DNA from: Galaxea fascicularis
Taxonomy: Eukaryota; Cnidaria; Anthozoa; Scleractinia; Euphylliidae
Length of the DNA stretch: 64,000 nt
NCBI GenBank assembly: GCA_948470475.1
Contig: OX419340.1
Span: 13,699,851-13,763,850 of the forward strand
Direction of reading: 5' to 3'
The position numbers and the translations under genes are program-made. This document shows, piece after piece, positions 24,079 to 36,600 of this stretch (position 1 is the first letter of the stretch; every line of letters starts with the position of its first letter). Below the pieces are notes generated by a model. That model worked only from the letters and a program-made list of their open reading frames with translations, made no database searches and was not told the origin of the DNA.

Positions 24079-24937
24079 GAATTAGCGAGACTTAAGGATT
24101 AGAGCGTTTATTATTGGACGTCATGATGGATTAGGATAAATACGAAAGACTTTGATCTCTGCAGGATGCAGTTTTATGCATATGTATTTAATTATTAATT
24201 TTTTATTATATCTTTGATACATGTTTAGGTCCAAACATTTTTGTACAGTTTTCTTCAAAACTTTTTTTTTAGGCTGTGAAAAAAATAGGACATGTCCATG
24301 TATTATTTAGAAGGAAAACGTGTATGTGGAACAGGGTAATTTACGTAAACTTAGTATTTTAGAAACAGGTTACATTACATTAGAAACATAGGTTACATTT
24401 AGTACCTTTTTTTTACCTCGCGTTCAATTTTCACCTTGAACTCTGTACTTTTGTAAATCTCATGTGCCATTCTTTTTCAAATCATCAATAAAGTCTATTT
24501 ATTAAAAAAATTATCATCAGTAATTATTATTAAACATATTTTGTTACGAAGTTAATCCCAAGGGCATATGGCGTGTGCAGATGTGATTTGCGACAAACAA
24601 TAGGAGGCGGTGAGATTGTAGATTATGAGCTGTACATGTAAGTAAAATTGAACCAACATTATACTGCAGTTTTGTAATTGATCTCCGGCTCCTTGGGCTC
24701 CCAGTTTCCGACACATACGATCACAGCACGGATGAGAATTTTCTCTTTGAAAATTTCAGGTTGAGCATCAAAGTTTCTGACATAAATTGAAAGACCTTAA
24801 GTCGTTCGAGTAGATATAACTTTAGAAAAACGCGAATTTCTTCGTTCGTTCTCATTAAAAATGGAATGTTTTGAACGGGACCTCGCTACTTTTGCCCAGG
24901 CTTCCTCTACCAGGCCGGCAACCAGGCCTTTTTCAAT

Positions 24938-25651
24938 ATGGCGGCCCAGTCCATCTTTCACCGGTTGTGTTCACTCCGACGACTTTGCCTAAACGAAGCT
25001 TTCATCCGCTCCAAAGTATCGTTTTTGAACACCAGAACGACTTTGCCCGCTCTCCATCCACCAGCACTGTATTGCTGTGGGAAGACAAGAACATTTTCCT
25101 CTGATGGGGGGCAAAATCCAGGCGAACGTAATGTCAAACGTGCCAATTTTATAATTACCCAAGGACCTTTTGGGTGGCTTTCAAAGACAGTGAATCTTTG
25201 GTTTCTTAAGACGTTCATTGATCGCGAATTTGAAGAGCGGGAGTTTTTAAGAGGAGCTAAACAAGCACTGTGTGTTGTTTCCGAGAAGCTGGTCAGTGGA
25301 AAATGGGCAGAAATGGAGGGAATTTTGTCGGAAACTCTTATGGAAGCTATCAGAGACAGAATGGACCCTCGAAAGTTAGGATCGGCAGTCACAATGGAGG
25401 AGATCTTGTCAGCTAACATACAGAAACTGCGATTTGGTTTTGTGGAGAACGGAAAAGGAAAAGTTGTCGACATCCAAGTTGCTTATATGTGCAAGTCCTC
25501 AGAGAATGAAAATCAGTTATTTGAAAGGGAGATGGGAAACGTCAAGATAATTGGTATCCCTGTTCCTAAGATTACTTATTACACATTCAGGAAAATTATT
25601 TTCTCCGAGTCAGCTAGTGAATGGCAAGTTGAATCCATCACACCTCTCTGA
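24938..25651 (+). CDS. MAIP1: Intronless mitochondrial Tim44-like protein, probably MAIP1
   Basis: 237 residues in one open frame. MAIP1 binds the matrix m-AAA protease and promotes correct maturation of the calcium-uniporter regulator EMRE; related Tim44-like proteins act in import and on the ribosome. The first about 55 residues are Arg/Ser-rich with no acid until Asn-Glu at 19-20 and carry RTFSSDGG, a typical presequence cleavage context. The matching core is about 73-130: NLWFLKTFIDREFEEREF then RGAKQALCVVSEKL, resembling human MAIP1 (FDxEFSxxEFxxGAKQAF). The C-terminal strand-rich part is less conserved. Human MAIP1 is about 290 residues, so this is shorter at the N-terminus. The ATG sits in ATGGCGGC; an upstream ATG at 24861 is in another frame. 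It could instead be another Tim44-like member. Divergent from the ABCA gene. Confidence 0.75.
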   Translation: MAAQSIFHRLCSLRRLCLNEAFIRSKVSFLNTRTTLPALHPPALYCCGKTRTFSSDGGQNPGERNVKRANFIITQGPFGWLSKTVNLWFLKTFIDREFEEREFLRGAKQALCVVSEKLVSGKWAEMEGILSETLMEAIRDRMDPRKLGSAVTMEEILSANIQKLRFGFVENGKGKVVDIQVAYMCKSSENENQLFEREMGNVKIIGIPVPKITYYTFRKIIFSESASEWQVESITPL

Positions 25652-25727
25652 GTGTCAGTAAGCGTATGCTTCAAAATTAATGACATAAGGTGATATTGTG
25701 AGCATCGCACAATTCTAGGATCTCAGC

Positions 25728-26342
25728 AATAGACCCTGTCAGGGTTTCCAACACCATCTTGATGGGTAGGCAAATGCTTCATGGGCAAATGCTTGGCGGG
25801 AAAATTACAGACAAATGTATGAGAAATTAAAAATTCCACCGGGCAAATTTTAGAGCAGTTAAGGCTGGTTTTCACTAGTGCATAAGCAAAGGCATAAACA
25901 TAGGCACAAGCACTCGCATAAGAACATAAGAAGAATGAACCCACTTATTTATGTTGTGCTGTTTTCACCAGACATAAGCATAAGCACGAAAAGAATAGAA
26001 CAGTTCGTTTTTCTTGTGCTTATGTCAAGCGTGTTGCTGGTAAAAACAGTAAGTGGGTTCATTCTTCTTATGTTTCTGCTTATGCTTATGTCACTGCTGT
26101 TTCTTTTGCACTTTTGCTTATGCTTGTGCTTATGCGCTAAAGAAAACCAGCCTTTAGGAACCTCAGAGTTTCCCATTAAAATCCTTTGGCTAGTAACTTC
26201 AGTTTCCAATTCATAAATAAGTTTTTTCTACATTCAAGGCTTTGCAAGTTATCTGATATCAGAGTTCCCAAATAAACGCTGTTATTTCTGAAGCATTTGC
26301 CTACCTATCAAGATGGCGTCAGAAACCATGACAAGGTCTATT
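25728..26342. mobile_element. Outer inverted-repeat element, AATAGACC ends
   Basis: Left end AATAGACCCTGTCAGGG continuing to CCATCTTGATGGGTAGGCAAATG; the right end carries the complement (CATTTGCCTACCTATCAAGATGG to GGTCTATT), about 57 bases of terminal repeat. The terminal AATAGACC and internal CCATCTTGA are shared with the element at 43757-44391. It begins about 75 bases after the MAIP1-like stop codon and is split by the inner element 25862-26153. Confidence 0.8.
25862..26153. mobile_element. Inner inverted-repeat element nested in the outer one
   Basis: Ends AGGCTGGTTTTCACTAG and AAAGAAAACCAGCCT. The interior is built of many CATAAGCA/TGCTTATG repeats, so almost the whole 292 bases folds on itself. 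Flanks TTAA (left) and TTTA (right) could be a decayed TTAA duplication. Confidence 0.8.
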
Positions 26343-27265
26343 ACAATCTGTGCATGTTATATTCATCTATTTCTTCTCCTGTGAAAGAGTCCAGTGACTT
26401 CACTTGAAAAATCAAAATAATAATGACGGTAACAACATTAAAAGAAGGCTGCGTCTCCTACGACAATACAAATGTCCATATACCTTGAGTCCTAGCCCTA
26501 ATCCCAGTAATCTAAAACACATATTTGTTATGAAGTTTGGTTCAGCATCACTTTGTATAGGGTGGCATACTCTCTGTGGTTTCTTGTAACCAGAAGGTCT
26601 TTGGTTTGAGTCTTGAGAGAGAACTCTACTTTTCTCTGTCTGAGCGTGCCTGTGTCAAACACAGCTCAAACTGATTTACCGGTACTTTCATTTCTTCACC
26701 AACCTTAAAATACACCACCACACTTTTTTCCATGTAAAAAGTCTTCCAGATTGTTTAAGGTTAAATCAGATTGTCAGTCTTTATTTCTATGTTTATCATT
26801 CATGTGGTGTTGTGGTCCTTATTCTCCTCAACTATCATCAATTAAATTAATTATTAAATTAATTGTTGAAAACATTTTAAGAGAACGATTTTCATGAGTT
26901 TTTAAATTTTAAAATACCATTATTGTCTCTCTGTAGTAATTTGTGTTTATTGAAGGCAAAAAATAGTTACCCAATTTAATGAATCCCACATCCCATCTTC
27001 CCTGCCTCTATTCCCAGCATGTGCCTGCATCTTGGCCCTGGTGTTCCAGTTCTTTGGACTTTTTTTCAAAAGACCTATTCAAGGCATTGTACAGTTCATG
27101 TAGTCTTGTTTAAAAACTGCTTGCAGGCCATAAATGAACTGAAAGTCGTTCACATTCCCAGTTCATATGCAAACGAAACACACAGATCGAATGGAAATTG
27201 TAGATGTGATGTTACTTCAGGGTTTATTTTTTATTTTGGTTTGCAGTTCTCATCAACATTGAACA

Positions 27266-27381
27266 CTTAATGACTGGTGCCGAGGGGAACAGTGAATTTT
27301 GTTTCCCGAGAATGTCAACGTTTCCCAAGACAAAGTCCAGGAAAACAAAATTCACTGTTCCCTAAAGGACCAGTCATTAAG
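27266..27381. mobile_element. 116-bp inverted-repeat element
   Basis: Begins CTTAATGACTGGTGCCGAGG and ends CAGTCATTAAG. The inner arms GAACAGTGAATTTTGTTT and AAAACAAAATTCACTGTTC pair exactly. Confidence 0.8.
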
Positions 27382-29206
27382 CAATTTGTTATAGAGCAAA
27401 ACGAATGGATCAAACCGGTGGAAAACAAAATACAACAGCAAATTTTGAAAAATGCGCTGGGATTCCAGAAACAACATCAGGCCACCTTCAACTGCACGCT
27501 CTGATCATGTGCAACAGCACTCAACATTTCTCGGGTAACAGTGAACTGTTTTCTGTTTGACGTCATAGTTTTCACAATGTTGCCCGCTCATGGCATTTGG
27601 TGGTAAGTTTCATTGTTGGATGTCATGTGACCATGAACTAGCCAATGAATGGGCATGCTGTAGTGGAAAAAAGGCCAGCTATATAACAGTCATTTTTTTC
27701 TTTCACTAGGCTCCAAACAAAAGTTACTTGTGTAATGGTTTAGATATCTAAACTTGCCCTCAGTATTCAAGGTCAAACTTTATATTCAACCCAGGGTTGT
27801 CAAAAAGATTTTAAGTGGAAAGTAGACAGCACTCAGTGGGTAACAACACCATTTTTGCCCTACGTTTTCTCTTATTAACAGCAAATCGTAGCCGGCGAAA
27901 CTAGGAAAGAAGCTGATAATATTACCGGTCCCTGGCACTAATTTTCACAACCCCATCAACCCTGCAAAACTTGTAGGGGCATTTTATAAATGTTTTCCTC
28001 TGCACAACAGATGTCAAAGGAGGCTTGGGGTTGGACATGTGATCGACATTTCATTTTCCTTCAGCATAATTTTTGCTCAAAGCATTCTTTACATTTTACC
28101 TCAGTATATCAAACTACAAGCTAGAAACAACTGGACACCATAAACTAAATGAGTATATCAGCACTTTTGCTATTCAGTAGAAATGTAAGTCTGATACAAT
28201 GAATATATTGTCTGAGATATTAGCTTTCAAAACCTGTGACATTTACAAGGAATTGTTTGGCTTAGACTCTCTCCCCGGTTTATTTCAGGGAAGGAGGCGG
28301 ATGTACACAGGCTAGGTAAAGTCTCATTTTGAAAAGTTAAGTGTTAAAGGGTATGTGAGATTGAAGCATTTAACGCGTCTTTGCAAGAGATCATCACAGT
28401 TTTCTGTTAGACGTCGCTCTTGAGGGGTAAAACAGACAGAAAAACAAACCGTTTTAGTAGACGATTATTAGGTGGCAGCAGTGAGCTTGACAATGTGTAG
28501 AGAAAGTCAAGGAAGTCAGGAAGAGCTTTCCATGTAGAGAATTTTTACTGATCTTAAAAAATTCTGGAAATTTGCCGGGAAGCATGTCAGGTGAAAAAGT
28601 GAGTGACTTGACGATGGTGCTGAAATCTTCAGTCCATTCAAGATATCCTTGTGTTTCACTTTTCCGACCGACGTACAAACCTGAGGCCCCTCATTACGCT
28701 CATCCATTTTGGGCCGTTTACACGCCGCGGTTTTTACCACTGGATAACTCACTCAAGTTCGATTTTAACACTTCCCACCCATGGCGCGATTGTTAATCGA
28801 ACTTTGACAGCATTGAAATAATTAAGTCATGTTGCGACCAGCCGTGAAGAATGCAGACGCGGACGACGGACGGCGGAAATTAATAAACAAAAATTAAAAA
28901 TAAAATTACTTTAAGTCGAAACTTCTTCGGATCATAGTCGGAAATCATGTTTGGTAGTCAATATCCCTTAAATTTATGCCCACCTCACACGTTACGTTAG
29001 CATATGTTATGGGTGTTCTAACAGCCTGGAGGGTAGATTCTGCTTCCTCTTCATGATCTGGCCATAGTCTTCAACATTATGCGAAGCTTCCAGCATGGAG
29101 GGCAGTTAACAAGTAAGCAAAGCAATGTATATTTTCATTGCAGTGCCGCGTGCATCAGGGCTAAACAGGAATCTTTCAGAATATTGTACCATGCTCAGGT
29201 TTATAC

Positions 29207-29676
29207 CGGCCCGGGAAGGGAGGGGGGTACCCCCTTATATAGGCTATACAGGTATGTGCGGTGCCAAGGGGTATGGTTTTTTTAGCCCTTTTGGTCTGAA
29301 ATAAGCCTATCAATCAGTTGACCATTTTGGTCCGAAATAGCGTATAGTTTGTGCCGTTCTAGTCTTGAATTGGCGGTGCATTCTGCAACCTGTTTTATAG
29401 TGTGGAATTTTAAGCTCGAACCTTTGTACAGTTTTTTTTTTTTTTTTAATCCTACTTAATAAAATCGTATAGGCAGTGCCTTTAACATTGGTCTGACCTA
29501 AGGAACTGATTTAAGGCAGGTCTGAAATAGGGTATTGATTTAAGAGTCAGGTCTGAAAAAGGGTAGAAAAAAATCACAGATTTTGGCCTGAAATAGGGTA
29601 AGGGTTTCAGGAAGCGTGCCGCACACTCCCACCCAATTCTTCTGGAAGTACCCTCCCCTCCGTCCCCCCCCCCCCG
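29207..29676. repeat. Dispersed repeat with internal GGTCTGAAATAGGG units
   Basis: Several imperfect copies of GGTCTGAAATA (about 29296, 29330, 29518, 29548, 29585) lie between GGAGGGGGGTACCCCC and the complementary GTACCCTCCCCTCC, so the block looks like one element with inverted ends. Confidence 0.55.
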
Positions 29677-30938
29677 AGTTTATACGTTCCATGCTAACTG
29701 ATGTTGTCAGTAAAATGTTACCAGTTTATTGCCTTCAGTAAAATGAGTGGACTGCCTCCCCTGTCAATTTTATATACATAGCGATACATAGCTAATTAAC
29801 GTAAAGCTCAAGGAGCTGGCACACAAAACTGCCTCCGCACACGAATATAGTGCCGTTGCGTAAATACCAGCAAAATGCGCGTGTAGGCTAAACAAAACCA
29901 CAAGAAACAATTAACGTATGCCAATAATTCAATCTTATAAATTCAATTTTTTCTCAACTCTTGTAGGCCTTCTGTGTCTACTGTTTAAAAAGTATTTTTA
30001 AAGCGAACTTTGTGAAGACCGCTCGGCGCGTGTGTTTGTTTCTGCGTTGAATGCGTGATTTCGGAGATACCGCTTTATCAAAGGTGCAGTTCTGAAACAT
30101 TTTTAGGCATAGTGTCGTAAAATTATCTAGTTAATTAAATCTCAGAACTGTAACAAACCCGTCAGTTTTTAAATCTCAAAGCAAAGACCTTATCTTGTTT
30201 TTTACATTCGTCCGCGGCAAACTGTCCGCCGTGAATGCACTGCGTATATGTACCTCAGACCCCACCCAACTGACCGCGCATAACACAATAACAAACATGA
30301 AATACATAAATGGGATTTATGAGTGATAATGGTACAAACCTACTTCAGGACTTGGTTATTTCAGCCACTGGCGATTACTGGTTGACTTGTTTTTGGATTC
30401 CAACAGCAAAACCATTAGTTGTGACTGATGGCCAATTTTGACTCATTTGAGACAGTTCATGATCGCGTGACAATACTTTGCAAGAGGGTCAGCACACGCG
30501 TCTCACGGGTGCTAAGAACTGTCATCACGAGTTTTGTTGTCACTGAAAGAGGGTCGAAGTGTGTACTTAAAGTTTATTTTCTAATGTCCAAATTTAGGAC
30601 GGAACCAATCACCCGGGACAATGCACAACTCTTAACTTGAAATTTTAGGCCTTTTCCCAGTATCTTAAGTGAACAGGTACATGAAAGAAAAAGGATGCGC
30701 TAAGATACATAACGAATCAAAATTTCCGGCTTCTTCCGATATCCTTGAAGAAAGGTTGGTCTTAAAAAAATAAAATAGGCCTTTTTGAATTAAAATTCGA
30801 TAAGCTGAGAAATGGAGCAGACAGGGGGATGAATCACAGTACCTTGCGAGAGGATCGTGATCCATGGCCGAGGACCGGAAGCGGAGCCAGAAACCCGGAG
30901 GAGGACGACTCCCGAAATCAAGTGACGGGGGAATGATC

Positions 30939-31451
30939 GAAGGATTTTTTGGGGTTTGAAATTCGGCTCTGGAAATTTTTAAGGCTCGGAGATTCGGCAA
31001 ATGATTTTTTTTTTTTTTTTTTTTGGGGGGGGGGGGGTTAATTTATCCTCCAATTCGATCATCTCCGTGCTCGTCCCCAGAGGCCGCGATTCTTTTGGTC
31101 AGCATCAAGAATAACGACCTCTGGCCGGTCCCGAAATATGCGCTGTCTCAGTGAAGGTGCATTTTTGTCCCCGTTGGCAACCACTATTGTTTCAAACTTC
31201 TGAGTTTGCGTGGAAGAGTCGGAAGTCCGTGATTCTCGGACTTCCTGTTTTGGAACCGGCGCCGGCCAGAGGTCGTTATTCTTGGTGCTGACCGAAATAA
31301 TCGCGGCCTCTAGGGACGAGCACGGAGATGATCGAATTGGAGGATAAATTAACCCCCCCCCCCCCAAAAAAAAAAAAAAAAAAAATCATTTGCCGAATCT
31401 CCGAGCCTTAAAAATTTCCAGAGCCGAATTTCAAACCCCAAAAAATCCTTC
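30939..31451. repeat. Large near-perfect palindrome, about 190-bp arms
   Basis: Left arm about 30939-31127 and right arm about 31263-31451 are reverse complements with only about four substitutions, including mirrored homopolymers (about 20 T then 13 G on the left, C then A on the right). A 135-base spacer separates them and contains its own small hairpin (GGAAGTCCG / CGGACTTCC). Weaker pairing continues outward about 20 bases on each side. Confidence 0.95.
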
Positions 31452-31849
31452 ATCTCCGTCACCAAGAACCCATCAGATGGGCTCAGTGCTGTCACTTAAA
31501 ATCCGGGGTATCCTCCCTCCCCCCCCGTCCCCACCCGTCCCCCCCCGAGGCCAGAAACCGCGCGAGTTATGCCTCTGGTACCCACGCTGACAAGGAGGAA
31601 ATTCCGCTTTGGAGGGGAAAAAAGAATAAACAGACAACAAATACAAGGAAGATAGCTGAAAGAAGAACGGAATTTCGTATCCGACAGTTTCCTTTCTAAA
31701 CTTTGCTTAATTTCAGCTTCGCGACGTGCATCCTGTTGCGTTGCAACGTGTATACGCCTCTTTTTTTACATTTTCCACCATTTAGGATTTGCCTCAGGCA
31801 GCCCAATCGTAGTGTGTGACATCAAAGTTTATGGATCAAGTGTAGTTAT

Positions 31850-31965
31850 ATAGACCGATATGCAGACCGACACTCGGTCTCTATATCGACTGACAGTTAA
31901 TCGATGTATCGATTGAGTATCGATCCATAGCGTAGGTCAACATGTCGACCGGTAAGTCACCGACA
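31850..31965. repeat. Cluster of ATCGAT / GTCGAC short palindromes
   Basis: Repeated TCGAT, ATCGATAC and CGACC motifs in both orientations, unlike the surrounding sequence. Possibly a fragment of a satellite; too short to tell. From 31966 to 33388 nothing else is recognised. Confidence 0.4.
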
Positions 31966-33388
31966 TTGAGCCGCTACTCTCTACCGTCGCTCTTGTTACC
32001 GAGTTATAACGTGAGTTGGTAATTGGGCTGAGAGGAAATCCATTTAGAGAAAGAGATGGTAGATACTAAAAAGATTTAGGACTTTAAAATGCGAAAAGCT
32101 TGCGAGCTTCTTCTGGTAAGAGACTGATCGTTTCGTGTCAAGCCTGCTGCACACCCATTATCCATGTATTGATGCGGCGCCAACTGAGATCGATATTAAA
32201 ATTCATATTCTTATCTTTGTATGATATATCATTACTAAAATGTAGTTGGGAGAGTTTGTTAGCATATAGTCCGAAATGGTATTTCGTGTTTGATGATCAC
32301 ATTCTTACTCTCATCACCTAAACGTTTAAACTATACTTGGATTACTCTAAGGAGAAGTTAGATGCTGGTTATACTTCTCATAGTTCGTAGGGACGGACCA
32401 TTAGAAAAAAGATTCGAAAAACATCACTGAACAAAAACTGGCCAGAAAAATGGCTTACATTAGAATAAAGAATGTTAACAAAATGTCTGTAAATCCTTTC
32501 CGTCTTGGTAGGGTTCAAATGTATCCCTACATGTAATCATGACGAATCGTCTGTTTAGCCTTATTTTATCTTTACGTGCTGATATGCGATGCTGTAGTCT
32601 TTAAGTTATGTAGTCTTGAAAATGTAAACGTTTAGCAGTCAATAAAAGCATTAAAAAAAGAAAACTGTCGTCTTACCATGTCAGGTGATTTGTTTTAAAA
32701 CAGTAAATGGTTTGAACCCAGGAGTCATCATAACTAAGTGGAGTACTACACTCACCCGGACGATCGTACTCGTCCACTTAGTTACGTGATTTGAAATACC
32801 GACTTGTTTAAAAGATGTAGAGCAGCAAAGCAATTAAATGCAAAAACAACCAACAAATCTCTTTTTCCAAAGGTATTATTCGTAAAGCTTATTAGGGAAC
32901 AGAAGGGTAGGTTAACTACGAGGTAAAAGTTTAAAGATAACCAAAAGTGGATCTACTAAAAAAATATGATACAAAGAGTTAATAATGAACGCTCTTTCTT
33001 CTAGCTAACAGGATATCACGAACGAAAAACGGTGCGAGCTAACTCGAGAGTGGTTGAACTCTTTTGTCTGACCGACCGAAGAAACAACATCCCTATAATG
33101 ATTGGCTGAAAGACACTACATGGCATGGGTATGTTCAAATCGAGCCTGAATTCAATAAGTATTATTCGTGTCTTCTTTTGACCATCATCCACCTTTGACG
33201 GGTCTTTGCATCTCTCCACATTTTGATGACAATCTGCAAGACTTAAAACTCTTGCTTTCTGGCCCCTCGCAAAGAGTACGAGGTTTTCCTTAAAACTGAA
33301 TTCTCGCAAATCCTTGCCGTGTTTACATTTGACGTAAGTCTGGAATGGTTATAAAAACAAATCCACCAGTGCGTTAGTTCTTATACAT

Positions 33389-33657
33389 TTACAAAAGCCC
33401 TTGCATTTCTTTCATAAAAAGCGCGTATGCATCGTCTTTGGTAGCAGTTTCAGCAACCTTTGGTTGTGAAACTTGTTGTGGTACACTTTCGTCTGTTTCT
33501 GGGCCGGCAGCAGCAGCCCGAAGTTTCGCTTTGCTTTTGGGTTGGTCGCGCTTGACTCGCAACGCAGTAGGGATGAGTTTTGTTAACTCTGCTTGGGTGT
33601 TTCGTAACTGCGGCTTGGCGCTTATGGTCGCCGTTGCTTCTTTGCTAATTGTTGGTC
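33389..33657 (-). CDS. WBP11: WBP11 exon 13: C-terminus
   Basis: Codes ATATISAKPQLRNTQAELTK, LIPTALRVKRD and the terminal KDDAYALFMKEMQGLL before TAA (33389-33391). All are conserved family segments. Confidence 0.95.
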
Positions 33658-36600
33658 CTGTGAGGAAGAAAGCAAGGAGAAAACAGTTGCTTTATAAAGG
33701 CAATAACAGGCTTGACCGCAATAGTGGCACGGCACTCAATATCCTTATTAAATGGGAATCCGAAGTTGTATGACGAAAAGGTGAAGACAGGAAAATAAGG
33801 CTTTGAACTGTTTTGAAAAGAAAGTCTGCTACAACTTTGAAGGCATACAGCTTCGGTTTTCAATTTTCTATAAAACTGGTGCTAGAACTTCGCTAGAAAC
33901 TTTGTAGACAAATACGTGGAAACTAAAAATACAATACCAATATGGCCTCAGCAAATACACGAAAACCGAAGAATTCCCCTCGTAATTTGGGTGAGCGCTT
34001 GAGGTAAGTTTAGAATATCCTTCTACGCAGACATCCTTTTGGTTCAGGGAGGAAAGATTGCGTGACGAGCCAAAAAGAATGTCCGCGTAGGAGGCTACGT
34101 TTGTACGTACTTCCCATTACATTGGTTACAAATTCCCAAGCCAATGAATCAGCCGACTTGCTATTCGGCAACAACGAAGCAGTCTCAACTCACCTTTACC
34201 ACCATCAGCTGTCGGATTAGCCATGGGAGGTTTGCTAATGAATGTCGGGGGCGCAGATAAAACAGCACCGTGAGGAGGCGGGGGAACCATACCAGGGGGC
34301 GGCCCGGGAGGTCGAGGCATACCGGGTCTCACTGGTGGTAGCGGCATCGGCTGCTGCATCAGAGGTCTCGGGACTCTTGGCATACCAGGGGGCATCATAT
34401 TAGGCGGCAATCCCGGAGGTGGACCAGGGGGAACCATGCCTGGAATCCCCGGGGGAGGACCTGGTGGCCTTCCGGGCGGGGGACCGGGCGGAAACATTCT
34501 TGGAGGTGGCCTGATTGGAAAGTTGGGTTGGATTGGTAGAGGTCCTGGCGGTTGATTTCCCAAGGGAAGTTGACCGGGAGGAGGCCCTGGGGGTGGTCCA
34601 GGTGGCTGTGGCTGTGGCTGGTTACCCTGTGTCGCGCTTTTCTTCATTTGGTCTCCTTGATTATCTTGTTCCTTCCATGTTAAAGAAGAAAATTATTATA
34701 TAAAATTATTATATGGAGCATATTATATGGTGAATGTACTTTAATCTTCAGTACAGTAAAGATTATACTAGGAGACTAAGTATGAAGTGAGAATCAACAA
34801 TTGCAGCAGTACGGGATAGAACAGCTTATTACGCGCCGCTTCCATCTGGAAAGCGTTTCACTTACAGCTGTAGTATTTCATTTCACCACCACGTACAGCA
34901 TGAGAATCAGCACTACTAGAAAGAACCGCAAAGTAGGTTCCCTTTGAATGGTCACAAAGGATTTCATTCCCAAACTCAACAGAACCACAAAAACGAAGCT
35001 TCTTTCGTTTGGATTCTGCCCACAGGATCAACAGCCAAAACAGCAGTGCATGTAGAAAAGGGAAGGTTTGATTGAGGAGGATCAGACTGTACTCAGCTGC
35101 CACAGAAAACTACACAACGATTTACACGAACCTGTTTTTCCGGAAGAGGTTGCCCAGCCATTTTAAGAAGAAAATCTTGAATAGAAGTGGTGATATTGCT
35201 TTGTGACAAGGAGCCTACGCCCTGTTCAACTTCATCAGCAAATCTCACAGTTCTTTGACGTTCTCTTGTCTCTGTAACGGAGAAAATTAAATTAAAGACA
35301 GCGTACAAGTCACAATGACTGAATCTTAAAGAGGTATAAATTCACCTAAGAAAACAGCACAGTGGGGTGTCATTTTTGGGTCTTACCAGACGTACATTAC
35401 CGATGCCAAGTTTGAATGGCATTACTCACACATTTCGAGAGATATTCTTGATTTTGTTATTCATCTTGAGTTCTTACTAAACCATTTGTGACGCCTCAGG
35501 AATGAAAGCATCAATAAGTAATTGAAACTTTCGAGTGGTAGTTTACCTCCTTCGCTGTCCATTTCTTCATCTGTGTTATCACCTTGTTCACCCCCCGTCT
35601 GGCCCTCACCCTCTCCTTCCAATCTCTCAAGTGGTACAGCTGGATCGTACTCTTCCTGCTCGCCACCTGATTCACTGGTGCTGTCTTCACTGTCATCATC
35701 ACCATAAGGTTTGTCGTCCAAATCATCAGGCCCTGTTCCAGGGGGTAGGGGTGGTGGAGCGCTCACTGGTGGGACTCCTGGTGGTGGTCCCGGAGGGGGA
35801 CCAGGTGGAACAACACCTACAGGAAGCATTGGTGGAGGCCCAGGGGGTGGACCAGGGGGAATCAAACCTGGAGGAAGGGGCCTACAAAAGGGAACACTGA
35901 CTCATGTAAACAGGTTTCTTTGTGTTCCATGTCAAGTGAGTACATCTACACATGTAGTTCCAGAGAGCAATTGTTCAAGTAATTGTTACAAGTAACTTAC
36001 AGTTGTCCCGGAAGCGGCCCAGGAAGAGGAATATCACTTGGCATCAACATTCCTACAGGAATGAAAACAAAGATAATTTGTTTAAATCCAGCAGTCTTAA
36101 TTACACATGGCAGGGGGTACAGAGGAGTCCTATTTGACCATATTTCCAGTTAAAATAATGCACCTTGAAATCACAAAGCAATCTTGTTGATTCAAATCAT
36201 TGCATGTGATCAAGCTAAAAAAAACATCATGCAACTGTGTTACATGTCTGTTGAAATCCTATCCAAAAGACAAAAGCTCTGTATAGTTATGACTGAGGGT
36301 TTATCATTACCAGTGAATACCTCTAAAGTACTTATGAATTAAAAAAAATTGTTTGCTTATTTGAAAGGCCTTCACAAGTGACTAAGAATGGCACTTTCTT
36401 TTTCGAAAGATCTTCTTTCATTCCCGAGATATTCAAATTTTTGCTTAAAAATTGATGATGTCACAAATGGTTAAGGAAAAATGTACATCACAAAGTCAAG
36501 AATATCTCTGGAAATATTTGAGTGATGCCATTCAAACTTAGCACCAGTAATGTACATCAGGTAAGATACAAAATGATACCCACTGTGCTATTACCATGGC

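Larger units (their letters stand above)
26343..30900. other. Intergenic stretch without a recognised gene
   Basis: Between the MAIP1-like gene and WBP11. Open frames are short and unmatched. Recognisable items are the small element at 27266-27381 and the repeat at about 29207-29676. Confidence 0.55.

Noticed and set aside
25878..26216. 112-residue frame rich in His/Lys and hydrophobic runs
   Set aside because: It is translated CATAAGCA repeat within a nested inverted-repeat element.
30665..31590. Two frames on opposite strands sharing an identical N-terminus
   Set aside because: The identity comes from the two arms of the DNA palindrome; neither frame resembles a protein family.
34515..35995. 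Glycine/valine-rich plus-strand frames opposite WBP11
   Set aside because: Shadows of the CCN-rich proline codons on the minus strand.
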